DNA of 64,000 nt from Pseudomonas denitrificans (nom. rej.) (GTDB lineage Bacteria; Pseudomonadota; Gammaproteobacteria; Pseudomonadales; Pseudomonadaceae): positions 5,804,501-5,868,500 of the forward strand of contig NZ_CP043626.1 of NCBI RefSeq assembly GCF_008807415.1, given 5' to 3'. Within the stretch, counting starts at the first letter, position 1. Every line of letters begins with the position of its first letter. The notes below the pieces were generated by a model. That model had not been told where the DNA came from, searched no databases, and was given only the letters and a program-made list of their open reading frames with translations. This document shows, one piece after another, positions 8,590-19,666 of the stretch. The position numbers and the translations under genes were made by a program.

Positions 8590-10265
8590 CGTTCGTGTAC
8601 GTAGGTTCCAGGGGCGGCTTCGCCGGCCGGGTGGGCCTTGTTGCCCAGGGCGGTCGGTGCCTTGCGCGTCTTGCCCGAGCGCTCGGCGAGCCAGTTCTGC
8701 CAGTGCAGCCACCAGGAGTCGGCGTGCTTGCTGGCGTTTTCCTGCCAGGCCTTCGGATCGGCCGAGAGTTCAGGGCCGGTCATGAAGCGGGCCTTGGGGT
8801 TGCCTGGCGGGTTGAGGATGCTCTGGATGTGTCCGCTGTTGGACAGGATGAATTCACACTTGCCGCCCAGCAGGCGCGCGGAGCGATAGCAGGCTTCCCA
8901 GGGCGTGATGTGGTCGGACAGGCCGGCCACGCAGTAGAAGTCGCAGGTGATCTGCTTGAGGTCGATGGCGGTGCCGGAGACCTCCAGGGCGCCTGCGCGG
9001 GTCAGCGGGTTGGTCTTGAACATCTCCACCAGCTCGCCGTGCAGCGCGGCCGGCAGGCGCGTGGTGTCGTTGTTCCAGAACAGGATGTCGAAAGCCGGCG
9101 GCTCGTTGCCCAGCAGGTAGTTGTTGACCCAGTAGTTCCAGATCAGATCGTTGGGGCGCATCCAGGCGAACACCTTGGCCATGTCCTTGCCTTCGAGCAC
9201 GCCGGACTGGTACGAGCGGCGCTTGGCGGCTTCCAGGGTCTTCTCGTCGGCGAACAGGGCGATCTGGGTGTTCATCTCGAAGTCCAGCACGCTGACCATC
9301 TGGGTGAAGGCGTGGACCTTCTTCTCGCCCAGGGCGGCGTAATGGCCGAGCAGGGTGACGGTGGTGATGCCGCCGGAGCAGGCGCCGAGCATGTTCAGGT
9401 CCTTGGCGCCGGTGATGGCCAGGACCGCGTCGATGGCTTCCTTCAGCGCCTCGATGTAGGTGGTCAGGCCCCACTCGCGCTGTGCCTTGGTCGGGTTGCG
9501 CCAGCTGACGATGAAGGTCTGCACCTGATTGCGCAGGCAGAAGCGCGCCAGGCTCTTCTCCGGCGACAGGTCGAAGACGTAGAACTTGTTGATCTGCGGC
9601 GGCACCACCAGCAGCGGGCGCTCATGCACGCTCTCGGTGATCGGCTTGTACTGGATGACTTCCAGCACGTCGTTGCGGAACACCACCGCGCCTTCGGTCA
9701 CGGCCAGGTTCTTGCCGACCTCGAAGGCTTCCATGTTGACCTGGCTGGGCATGCCGCCGTTGTTCACCAGGTCCTTGGCCAGATGGGTAAGACCGTCGAG
9801 CAGGCTCTTGCCGCCGGTCTCGAAGAAGCGTTTGACCGCTGCCGGGTTGGACAGCGTGTTGGTCGGCGCCATGGCCTCGGTCATCAGGTTGATGACGAAC
9901 TGGCCGCGGCTGATGTCCTGGCTGGACAGGTCGCTGTCGCCGATCCAGGTGTGCAGCTCCTTGCGCCAGGCCAGGTAGGTCTGCAGGTAGCGGCGGTACA
10001 GCGGGTTCTGGCTCCAGGCCGGGTCGTTGAAGCGGCGGTCGTCGTCCGACGGCTTGAGGTCGGATTTACCGAGCAGCACGTTCTTCAGCTCGAGGCCGAA
10101 ATGGGCCACGTGCTTGGCGCTGTGGAACGGCTGCTTGACCGCTTGCAGCAGCACCATGCGGGCAGAGGTGAGCAGGTCCTTGCCCTGAATGCCGATCACC
10201 GGGCTGAGGTTCAGGGTATTTTCCGCGGCTTGCTGGGGTAGATCGCTGTTGTTCTTCTGGGTCAT
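8586..10265 (-). CDS. phaC1: PhaC1, class II PHA synthase
   Basis: The 559-residue mcl-PHA synthase begins MTQKNNSDLPQQAAENTL, as in other PhaC1 proteins. The catalytic triad is Cys296 (GACSGG), Asp451 (SDHITPW) and His479 (SNSGHIQS). GGAG precedes the ATG at 10265; a 37-codon in-frame extension upstream lacks family similarity. It heads the minus-strand phaC1-phaZ unit, its TGA overlapping the phaZ ATG. The long upstream gap (10266-10908) holds a motif shared with phaI. Confidence 0.97.
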   Translation of the reverse strand: MTQKNNSDLPQQAAENTLNLSPVIGIQGKDLLTSARMVLLQAVKQPFHSAKHVAHFGLELKNVLLGKSDLKPSDDDRRFNDPAWSQNPLYRRYLQTYLAWRKELHTWIGDSDLSSQDISRGQFVINLMTEAMAPTNTLSNPAAVKRFFETGGKSLLDGLTHLAKDLVNNGGMPSQVNMEAFEVGKNLAVTEGAVVFRNDVLEVIQYKPITESVHERPLLVVPPQINKFYVFDLSPEKSLARFCLRNQVQTFIVSWRNPTKAQREWGLTTYIEALKEAIDAVLAITGAKDLNMLGACSGGITTVTLLGHYAALGEKKVHAFTQMVSVLDFEMNTQIALFADEKTLEAAKRRSYQSGVLEGKDMAKVFAWMRPNDLIWNYWVNNYLLGNEPPAFDILFWNNDTTRLPAALHGELVEMFKTNPLTRAGALEVSGTAIDLKQITCDFYCVAGLSDHITPWEACYRSARLLGGKCEFILSNSGHIQSILNPPGNPKARFMTGPELSADPKAWQENASKHADSWWLHWQNWLAERSGKTRKAPTALGNKAHPAGEAAPGTYVHER

Positions 10266-10506
10266 CGGCGACGCTCCATTGTCCTGAGACACATACTGGC
10301 GGGGCTCACCTTTCGTGACGTAAGGCCAAGTACTTCTCGGGGTTGCGGAACGTGGAGAGGGCTCCACGCGATTCATCTACTTGGCGGCATCACTGGAAGT
10401 TCAGGAAACCACGCTCTGTGCACTGTAGTTCCGTACATTGCACTGCCTTGGTTACCCGAGTTTCCTTCGCCGCGCAAGCTGGTGCAGCGTGGGCCAACTC
10501 CTAGGA

Positions 10507-10530
10507 GTATGTCGGGAAAAGTTAGAAAAC
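10507..10530 (-). promoter_or_regulatory. Motif upstream of phaC1 shared with phaI
   Basis: Read on the minus strand, the block begins GTTTTCTAACTTTTCCC and ends GACATAC. It matches the phaI upstream block at 3141-3162 with only small changes. It lies about 240 bp before the phaC1 ATG and touches the palindrome ACTCCTAGGAGT; CTAGG and CCTAG also flank it as an inverted pair. A binding site for a common pha regulator is likely. Confidence 0.55.
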
Positions 10531-10772
10531 GCGCCCTAGAGCGGGGGCATCTCGCCAAACCCGGGGTGACCGACCTGCACGCAGCAGTCTGCAACGGGAA
10601 TATTGCAAATGGCGTGCCCTGGAGCGATTGCCCGACGAAGGTTGGTGCGCAGGGGAGGCGGGACGGAAAGATCGAACGAGTTGGAGGGGGCGGTGAAGAG
10701 ATGTGCGGGAAGCGCTCCTGATCTTGTAGGAGCGAGCCTGCTCGCCAACCGACCCCGCTGCAGAGCCCGCGC

Positions 10773-10850
10773 GTAGGGCGCATAACCCGGAACGGGTTAT
10801 CCGCCGATGGCATCAATGGCGGATAACGCCTTAGGCGTTATGCGCCCTAC
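10773..10850. repeat. GTAGGGCGCATAAC palindromic repeat, copy 1
   Basis: A 14-bp perfect inverted repeat (10773-10786 and 10837-10850) encloses secondary hairpins built on ATAACC-GG-GGTTAT and GGCGGATAACGC. Two relatives lie at 24263-24298 (short form) and 40736-40808 (long form). It is intergenic, between the phaC1 upstream region and the DUF971 gene. Confidence 0.85.
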
Positions 10851-10908
10851 ACGGTATTGCGAGGTGCGGAGCCCGCTCCTGCGCAGGCGGCATTTCGGCG
10901 TTAGCTGC

Positions 10909-11280
10909 TTACAGCATCAGCTTGACCACGGACTCCGACGGATCGCGCGACTTGCCGGCCTTCTCCAGTTGCGCCAGGTAGTCGGTCCACATCTCGTCCT
11001 GGCGCATGCACAGCTCGTAGAGGTAGTCCCAGGTGAACAGGCCGCTGTCGTGGCCGTCATCGAAGGTCAGCTTGAGCGCGTACTGCCCGGCCGGCTCGAT
11101 GTTGTTCAGACCGACATTCAGCTTGCCCACCTGCAGCACCGGGTTGCCGTGGCCCTGGACTTCCGCCGATGGCGAATGCACGCGCAGGAACTCGGCGGAC
11201 AGATCAAAGGACTGTTCCCCGTAGGTCAGCGAAAGCTTCTTCGAGGCCTTGTGCAGCTTGATGGCGGAAGGGATGCGCAT
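10909..11280 (-). CDS. DUF971 / gamma-butyrobetaine-hydroxylase-like N-terminal domain protein
   Basis: The 123-residue protein consists of a single DUF971 domain, the fold found at the N terminus of gamma-butyrobetaine hydroxylase and in some Fe-S assembly-related proteins. It lacks the zinc-binding cysteines and the oxygenase domain. Typical stretches are LTFDDGHDSGLFTWDYLYELC and an N-terminal IKLHKASKKLSL. It follows hslVU on the minus strand but is separated from hslU by a strong terminator, so it is probably transcribed independently or at low level from read-through. Its cellular role is not established. Confidence 0.88.
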   Translation of the reverse strand: MRIPSAIKLHKASKKLSLTYGEQSFDLSAEFLRVHSPSAEVQGHGNPVLQVGKLNVGLNNIEPAGQYALKLTFDDGHDSGLFTWDYLYELCMRQDEMWTDYLAQLEKAGKSRDPSESVVKLML

Positions 11281-11323
11281 GGACGGCTCCTGGACGGCGA
11301 TTCCGGCATTGTAGCGCCGCCGG

Positions 11324-11353
11324 AAAAACAGCGGGGCGCCCTGAGGCGCCCCG
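11324..11353 (-). terminator. Rho-independent terminator of hslVU
   Basis: A perfect 9-bp stem (11332-11340 with 11345-11353) with a CTGA loop is followed on the minus strand by TGTTTTT. It lies 20 bp beyond the hslU stop. Confidence 0.85.
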
Positions 11354-11372
11354 TCGCAGCGATAGGGATCGC

Positions 11373-12713
<1,341 letters not shown>

Positions 12714-12741
12714 TTGACGTGCTACTCCGGAACGACAGCGC

Positions 12742-13278
12742 TCAGACGGCGCTGTCGAGCTCCTCAAGGGTCAGGTTCTGGTTGGTGAACACGCAGATGG
12801 AGCCGGCGATGTTCAGTGCGGTCTCGGCGATCTCGCGGGCGCTCATGTCGTCGCTGCCTTTCTGCAGCAGGGCCAGCGCCGCCGCCTGGGCGAAGCCGCC
12901 GCCCGACCCCATGGCGATCAGGCCGTGTTCGGGTTCGACCACGTCACCGTTGCCGGTGATGATCAGCGAGGCGTCCTTGTTGGCGACCGCCAGCATGGCT
13001 TCCAGACGGCTCAGGGAGCGGTCGGTACGCCAGTCCTTGGCCAGCTCGACAGCGGCGCGCACCAGGTGGCCCTGGTGTTTTTCCAGCTGCTGCTCGAAGC
13101 GTTCGAAGAGGGTGAAGGCATCGGCGGTGGCGCCGGCGAAGCCGGCCAGTACTTCACCGTGGTACAGGCGACGGACTTTCTTCGCGTTGCCTTTCATCAC
13201 GGTGTTGCCCAGGGAAACCTGGCCGTCGCCGCCCATGACGACTTTGCCATTGCGGCGGACAGATACGATGGTGGTCAA
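12742..13278 (-). CDS. hslV: HslV, peptidase subunit of the HslUV protease
   Basis: This threonine peptidase of the proteasome beta-subunit type has 178 residues. The mature N-terminal Thr ([19 protein letters not shown]) is the nucleophile after removal of the initiator Met. The start codon is TTG at 13278-13276, with GGAG about nine bases upstream; no in-frame ATG would keep the catalytic N terminus. A consensus heat-shock promoter lies 49 bp upstream. It is followed closely by hslU, forming the hslVU operon. Confidence 0.98.
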   Translation of the reverse strand: MTTIVSVRRNGKVVMGGDGQVSLGNTVMKGNAKKVRRLYHGEVLAGFAGATADAFTLFERFEQQLEKHQGHLVRAAVELAKDWRTDRSLSRLEAMLAVANKDASLIITGNGDVVEPEHGLIAMGSGGGFAQAAALALLQKGSDDMSAREIAETALNIAGSICVFTNQNLTLEELDSAV

Positions 13279-13326
13279 GGGTCTTACTCCACACTAGCGG
13301 GGCGATGTGCCCGAATGCAGAGTCAG

Positions 13327-13353
13327 ATGGGGACTAGGAAGGCGGGGTTCAAG
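13327..13353 (-). promoter_or_regulatory. Sigma32 (RpoH) heat-shock promoter of hslVU
   Basis: On the minus strand the -35 CTTGAA (13353-13348) and the -10 CCCCAT (13332-13327) are separated by 15 bp. Both hexamers match the RpoH consensus exactly, and their position 49 bp before hslV fits the known heat-shock control of HslVU. Confidence 0.9.
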
Positions 13354-13422
13354 TCCTGCACCGGACGAGTAGCGCGCATTTCGCGCGCCACCCGTCGGCG
13401 CAAGCCTTGGAGTGGCCGGGGT

Positions 13423-14235
13423 TCAGCGGGTCTGGCGCTGCTGTAACAGCAGGTTGCTGAAACCGTTGCCGGCGAGTTGTTTCTGCGCCGCGGAGGCCTT
13501 GGCGCGGTCGCCGTAGGGGCCGACCATGACGCGGTACCAGGTTTCGTCGCGGACGGTGCCGGACTCCACGCGGGCGTTCTGGCCCATCATGATGATCTGC
13601 GCGCGCAGGTGGTCGGCGTCGGTCTGTTTGCGGAACGAGCCGGCCTGCAGGTAGTACTGGGTTGCGGCCACCGCCGGTGGTGGCGTCGGCTTGGCTGGCG
13701 CGGTGTCGCTGGCCGGGGCCTGCGGCAGCGCCTGCTTCTGCGCACTGGCGACCTGGGGCGCGGGCGGCGTGGCGGGCGTTGCCGGCTTGACCACCGCGGG
13801 CGGCGGCGGATTCTGCCCACTCAGCGCCGCCAGGGCGCGCTGGGTGTCGATCTTCTCGGCTTCTTCCTTGGTCGCGACCACGGTCGCCGGTTGCTGCGGC
13901 TTGGCCGGCGGCGGCACGGCTTCGGGCGGCACGGCGACTTCCGAGCCCGGCAGCAGGGTGTAGAAGTCGTACTTGGGCTTCACCCCGGTCGGTGCGGCCG
14001 GTTGCTGCGGCTGCACGGTGCCGGAAGGCTTGTTGGAGCCGACCACGGTCTTGGGCGCCTCCGCTTTCTCGCGTTTGACGTCGTTGCGACCCGGCTCCAG
14101 CTTCATCAGGAACATGATGAAGCCGCCGATGGCGAGGCCTGCGACCAGCCAGACCCAGCCGGGGACCGACGTCTTCTTGGCCGGGGCCTGGTAGCGGCTG
14201 GCGCCGCGCTTGGGAGCGGGTTTCTTCTTCGCCAT
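13423..14235 (-). CDS. SPOR-domain inner-membrane protein (FtsN-like)
   Basis: The 270-residue protein has a short basic cytoplasmic N terminus and one membrane segment (about residues 24-42, WVWLVAGLAIGGFIMFL). A long proline/alanine/glutamine-rich periplasmic linker follows, then a C-terminal SPOR domain (about 195-268, beginning YYLQAGSFRKQTDADHLRAQ). SPOR domains bind denuded septal peptidoglycan, and the layout is that of FtsN, so a role in division or wall remodelling is likely. It follows argS by only 6 bp and is probably cotranscribed with it. Confidence 0.9.
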   Translation of the reverse strand: MAKKKPAPKRGASRYQAPAKKTSVPGWVWLVAGLAIGGFIMFLMKLEPGRNDVKREKAEAPKTVVGSNKPSGTVQPQQPAAPTGVKPKYDFYTLLPGSEVAVPPEAVPPPAKPQQPATVVATKEEAEKIDTQRALAALSGQNPPPPAVVKPATPATPPAPQVASAQKQALPQAPASDTAPAKPTPPPAVAATQYYLQAGSFRKQTDADHLRAQIIMMGQNARVESGTVRDETWYRVMVGPYGDRAKASAAQKQLAGNGFSNLLLQQRQTR

Positions 14236-14241
14236 GGGTGC

Positions 14242-16044
<1,803 letters not shown>

Positions 16045-16184
16045 TTATCCGTGGCCGGGCATGGCTTGCCAACCGCGGAGCGCTCCTTGATCAGTCTCGC
16101 CGCTGTGCCATCCGTCGCGGCTGATGGAAGTCAATGTAGGACGGATGCGCAAGCCCGGAGGGTTTTATCCGTGCGGCGCATCTG

Positions 16185-18404
16185 TCAGAACAGGTCAATC
16201 GGGTCCACGTCCAGCGACCAGCGCACCTGGCGTCCGCTGGGCATGCCTTCGAGTGTTTGCAACCAGGGCGTGAGCAGGCGGTGCAGGGGTGCGCGGGCGG
16301 TGCTCATCAGCAGCAGCTGCGCGCGGTAGCGGCCGGCGCGGCGCTCCATGGGCGCTGGCACCGGGCCGAGGAGGTCGACGTCGTGGCCGAGGGTCGCCTG
16401 CAGGCGTTCGGCCTCGGCACAGGCTTCGTCGAGGAAGCCTTCGGCCTGCCCCGGCTTGTGCGCCTCGGCACGCAGCAGGGCGAGGTGCGAGAAGGGCGGC
16501 AGGCCGGCGGAGCGGCGCTCGGTGAGGGCCTGGTCGGCGAAGGCGAAGTAGCCTTGCTCGGTGAGCTGCACCAGCAATGGGTGGTCGGCCAGGTGGGTCT
16601 GGATCAGCACACGGCCTGGTTCCTCGGCGCGCCCGGCGCGGCCGGCGACCTGGACGATCTGCTGGGCCATGCGTTCGCTGGCGCGGAAGTCGGCGGAGAA
16701 CAGCCCGCCGTCGGCATCGAGGATCGCCACCAGGGTGACGCGCGGGAAGTGGTGCCCCTTGGCGAGCATCTGCGTGCCCACCAGGATGCACGGCTCACCT
16801 TTATTGATAGTGGCGAACAGGTCGCGCATGGCGTTCTTGCGCGAGGTGCTGTCGCGGTCGATGCGCAGCACCGGGTAATCCGGGAAGAGGATGCGCAGGC
16901 GTTCCTCGGCGCGCTCGGTGCCGGCGCCGACCGGGCGCAGGTCTACCGTGCCACATTTCGGGCAGTTGCGCGGCGGCCGCTCGCGGTGGTCGCAGTGGTG
17001 GCAGCGCAGCTCGCCGCTGCCCTGGTGCACGGTCATCCGCGCGTCGCAGCGCGGGCACTGGCTGATCCACCCGCAGTCGTGGCACAGCAGGGTCGGGGCG
17101 AAGCCGCGGCGGTTCAGGTAGACCAGCACTTGCTGGCCGGCGGCCAGGGTTTCCTTGATCGAACGCTGTAGCGGCATGGAGATGCCCGAGTCCAGCGGCA
17201 GGCTCTTCACGTCCAGGCGGTGGAACTTCGGCTGGTGCGCGCCGCCGGCGCGCTGGGTCAGGCGCAGCAGGCCGTAGCGGCCGCTCTGGGCGTTGTGCAG
17301 GCTCTCCAGCGCGGGGGTGGCGGAGCCGAGCAGGATCGGCACGTTCTCCAGCCGCGCACGCACCATGGCCAGGTCGCGGGCGTGGTAGCGCAGGCCTTCC
17401 TGCTGTTTATAGGAAGCGTCGTGCTCTTCGTCGATGATGATCAGCCCCGGATTCTTCATGGGGGTGAACAGCGCCGAGCGGGTGCCGATGATGATGTCCG
17501 CCTCGCCGTCGCGGGCGGCCAGCCAGGCGTCGAGGCGCTCGCGGTCGGTCAGCGCGGAGTGCAGCAGGGCGATGCGCGCGTTGAAGCGGCGCTCGAAGCG
17601 CGAAAGGGTCTGCGGGCCGAGGTTGATCTCGGGGATCAGCACCAGCGCCTGCTTGCCGGCTTCCAGGGTCTCGCGGATCAGCTGCAGGTAGACCTCGGTC
17701 TTGCCGCTGCCGGTGACGCCCGCCAGCAGGAAGCTGTGGAAGCTGCCGAAGCCCGCGCGCACGGCCTCGAAGGCGGCGCGCTGCTCGGCGTTCAGCGGCA
17801 GTTCCGCCTGCGCCAGCCACGGGCCGTGGTGCGGCGGCACGCTGTGGACGCGCACCTCCAGCGTGACCAGCCCCTTTTCCTGCAGCAGGTCGAGGCTGTC
17901 CTTGTTGATCTGCAACTGGCTGAGCAGGTCGTGGGCGACACCATGAGGATGCTGCTTGAGGATCTTCAGCGTCTCGCGCTGGCGCGGCGCGCGGGCAAGT
18001 CGCGGGTCTTCCTCGCGGGCGCCGGGTTCGGCATGCCAGAAGCGCTGCTGGCGCGCCTCGGCCGGGTCGCCCTGGCGCAGCAGGTTGGGCAGCGCCCAGG
18101 AGAAGGTGTCGCCCAGGCTGTGCTGGTAGTACTGCGCTGTCCAGCGGCACAGCTCCAGCAGGTGCGCTGGCATCGGCGGCTCGCGGTCGAGCACGGCCAG
18201 GGCCGGGCGCAGCTTGTCTGCCGGGACCTCGGAGCTTTCCACCTTGTCCACCAGCACGCCGACCATCTCGCGGCGACCGAAGGGGACGCGCAGGCGCACG
18301 CCGGGCTGCAGGCGTGCGACGTCGACCCCGCGCGGAGGCAGGTAATCGAACAGGCGGCGCAGCGGCGAGGGCAGGGCGAGACGCAGGATGGACGGTGACG
18401 GCAC
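16185..18404 (-). CDS. priA: PriA, replication restart helicase
   Basis: This superfamily 2 DNA helicase reloads the replisome at stalled forks. It has an N-terminal 3' DNA-end binding domain (LALPSPLRRLFDYLPP), Walker A GVTGSGKTE, the DEEH box (IIDEEHDASYKQQEG) and the paired zinc motifs CHDCG, CPRCD, CHHCD and CPKCG. Later motifs LVGTQMLAKGHHFP and QVAGRAGR are also present. I chose the GTG at 18404, which gives 739 residues as in P. aeruginosa; an ATG at 18446 would add 14 residues. The gene stands alone and is divergent from rpmE. Confidence 0.97.
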   Translation of the reverse strand: MPSPSILRLALPSPLRRLFDYLPPRGVDVARLQPGVRLRVPFGRREMVGVLVDKVESSEVPADKLRPALAVLDREPPMPAHLLELCRWTAQYYQHSLGDTFSWALPNLLRQGDPAEARQQRFWHAEPGAREEDPRLARAPRQRETLKILKQHPHGVAHDLLSQLQINKDSLDLLQEKGLVTLEVRVHSVPPHHGPWLAQAELPLNAEQRAAFEAVRAGFGSFHSFLLAGVTGSGKTEVYLQLIRETLEAGKQALVLIPEINLGPQTLSRFERRFNARIALLHSALTDRERLDAWLAARDGEADIIIGTRSALFTPMKNPGLIIIDEEHDASYKQQEGLRYHARDLAMVRARLENVPILLGSATPALESLHNAQSGRYGLLRLTQRAGGAHQPKFHRLDVKSLPLDSGISMPLQRSIKETLAAGQQVLVYLNRRGFAPTLLCHDCGWISQCPRCDARMTVHQGSGELRCHHCDHRERPPRNCPKCGTVDLRPVGAGTERAEERLRILFPDYPVLRIDRDSTSRKNAMRDLFATINKGEPCILVGTQMLAKGHHFPRVTLVAILDADGGLFSADFRASERMAQQIVQVAGRAGRAEEPGRVLIQTHLADHPLLVQLTEQGYFAFADQALTERRSAGLPPFSHLALLRAEAHKPGQAEGFLDEACAEAERLQATLGHDVDLLGPVPAPMERRAGRYRAQLLLMSTARAPLHRLLTPWLQTLEGMPSGRQVRWSLDVDPIDLF

Positions 18405-18476
18405 GCGACGGATTCCGGGGCGGCGGGGAGCGTCGGATGGTAGCATGGGCGATGCGACGGTCGGTCATGCCTGATC

Positions 18477-18504
18477 TTGCGTTGAAAGCGTTCTCTGGTA
18501 TGAT
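18477..18504 (+). promoter_or_regulatory. Sigma70 promoter of rpmE
   Basis: TTGCGT (18477-18482), a 16-bp spacer and TATGAT (18499-18504) form a good housekeeping promoter. The predicted leader before rpmE is about 110 nt and includes self-complementary stretches that could matter for ribosomal-protein control. Confidence 0.75.
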
Positions 18505-18621
18505 CCACGCCCTTAATTTCCGTGCGGTGCCCGGTAAAAGATCCCGCCCGCGGTCCTCGATGACCGTGGCTCGGCTTCTGCCAGAGACTGGGTGGCGGCA
18601 CACCACCGAGAGGAAGAGACC

Positions 18622-18837
18622 ATGAAACCGGAAATCCATCCCGCGTACGAAGACATCGAAGCTACCTGCAGCTGTGGCAACGTGATCAAGACCCGTTCCA
18701 CCCTGTGCAAGGGCATTCACCTGGACGTCTGCTCCGAGTGCCACCCCTTCTACACCGGTAAGCAGAAAGTTCTGGACACCGGCGGCCGTATCGACCGCTT
18801 CAACCAGCGCTTCGCCATGTTCGGCGGCAAGAAGTAA
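18622..18837 (+). CDS. rpmE: Ribosomal protein L31 (zinc-containing type)
   Basis: This 71-residue 50S subunit protein helps bridge the two ribosomal subunits. Cysteines 16, 18, 37 and 40 (CSC and CSEC) mark the zinc-binding form that is replaced by a Cys-less paralogue under zinc starvation. A strong GAGGAAGAG ribosome site precedes the ATG. It has its own promoter, and its probable terminator lies inside the first codons of the following nuclease gene. Confidence 0.98.
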   Translation: MKPEIHPAYEDIEATCSCGNVIKTRSTLCKGIHLDVCSECHPFYTGKQKVLDTGGRIDRFNQRFAMFGGKK

Positions 18838-18862
18838 GATCGATTTCCGGGAAAGGCCGACG

Positions 18863-19666
18863 ATGGTTTTTCACGGTAATTCGAAGAAGGCGTCCCTCGT
18901 GGGCGCCTTTTTTATGGCCGTCCTTTTTTCCCTGGACGCCAGCGCCGCTGCCTGCCCGCAGCCTTCGTCGGCCGAAACGGTGCGCGTGGTGCGGGTGGTG
19001 GACGGCGACACGCTCAAGCTGGCCGACGGCCGCAGCGTCCGCCTGATCGGTGTCAACGCCCCGGAACTGGCCCATCATGGCCGCTCCGAAGAAGCCTTCG
19101 CGGTCGCCGCCCTGCGCCGTCTGCAGCAACTGGTGGCGGCCAATGACGGCGAGGTCGGCCTGGTTGCCGGCCAGCAGGGCAAGGACAAGTACGGCCGCAC
19201 CCTGGCCCACGCCTATGACGCCCACGGCAACAACCTCGAATCCCGCCTGCTCGCCGAAGGCCTGGGCTACCTTGTAGCTATCGCCCCCAACACTGACCTC
19301 ACCGTCTGCCAGCAGGCTGCCGAGCGGCAAGCCCGCAGCGCCGGGCTCGGTCTGTGGAAGCGCTCTCCGGTACGGACGGCGGAACAACTTCACGAAAGCG
19401 GATTCGCAGTGGTTCGCGGACGGGTCGAGCAGGTACAACGCAATCGCGGCGGGCTGTGGATCGATCTCGACGGTCCGCTGGTGCTGCGGATCGAGGCGCG
19501 ACTCGTGAAGCGTTTCGACGATGCAACCCTGCGCGATCTCAAGGGTCGACAGGTGGAGGCGCGCGGCTGGGTCATCGACCGCGCCGAGCGTGGTGGCGTG
19601 AAACCCGGACAGGCGCGCTGGATGCTGCCTGTGACCGACCCGGCGATGATGGAGGTATTGCCATGA
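18863..19666 (+). CDS. Secreted thermonuclease-family (SNase-like) protein
   Basis: The 267-residue protein has a signal peptide (KK at residues 8-9, hydrophobic core SLVGAFFMAVLF, cleavage near Ala27-29). A staphylococcal-nuclease fold follows at about 40-160: VVDGDTLKLADGRSVRLIGVNAPE, then DKYGRTLAHAY with the catalytic-type Arg, then the LLAEGLGYL helix. The C-terminal part (about 170-265) resembles an OB-like extra domain. The start at 18863 has GGAAAGG upstream and gives a complete signal peptide. Its ATGA overlap with the next gene suggests coexpression with the M48 protease. Confidence 0.88.
   Translation: MVFHGNSKKASLVGAFFMAVLFSLDASAAACPQPSSAETVRVVRVVDGDTLKLADGRSVRLIGVNAPELAHHGRSEEAFAVAALRRLQQLVAANDGEVGLVAGQQGKDKYGRTLAHAYDAHGNNLESRLLAEGLGYLVAIAPNTDLTVCQQAAERQARSAGLGLWKRSPVRTAEQLHESGFAVVRGRVEQVQRNRGGLWIDLDGPLVLRIEARLVKRFDDATLRDLKGRQVEARGWVIDRAERGGVKPGQARWMLPVTDPAMMEVLP
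18887..18913 (+). terminator. rpmE terminator embedded in the nuclease signal-peptide codons
   Basis: AAGGCG and CCC (18887-18896, one bulged T) pair with GGG and CGCCTT (18901-18909) around a TCGT loop, followed by a T run to 18913. It begins 24 bases inside the downstream reading frame, so it would act on rpmE transcripts reading into the nuclease gene. Confidence 0.65.

Larger units (their letters stand above)
10266..10908. other. Gene-free region upstream of phaC1
   Basis: This 643-bp stretch contains no convincing gene. From the phaC1 side it holds about 230 bp without recognised motifs, a 12-bp perfect palindrome ACTCCTAGGAGT (10497-10508) abutting the shared pha motif, and then unremarkable sequence. 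A REP-like fragment (GTAGGAGCGAGCCTGCTCGCC, from about 10726) and a 78-bp palindromic repeat (10773-10850) follow. I searched for a sigma54 -24/-12 promoter and did not find a good one. Confidence 0.6.

Noticed and set aside
10266..10540. Sigma54 promoter for phaC1
   Set aside because: The best candidate, near a GCACC-AGC-TTGCG stretch on the minus strand, lacks the GG at -24 with correct spacing.
10482..10721. 79-codon plus-strand frame in the gap upstream of phaC1
   Set aside because: No ribosome site and no recognisable protein; it overlaps the conserved non-coding pha motif.
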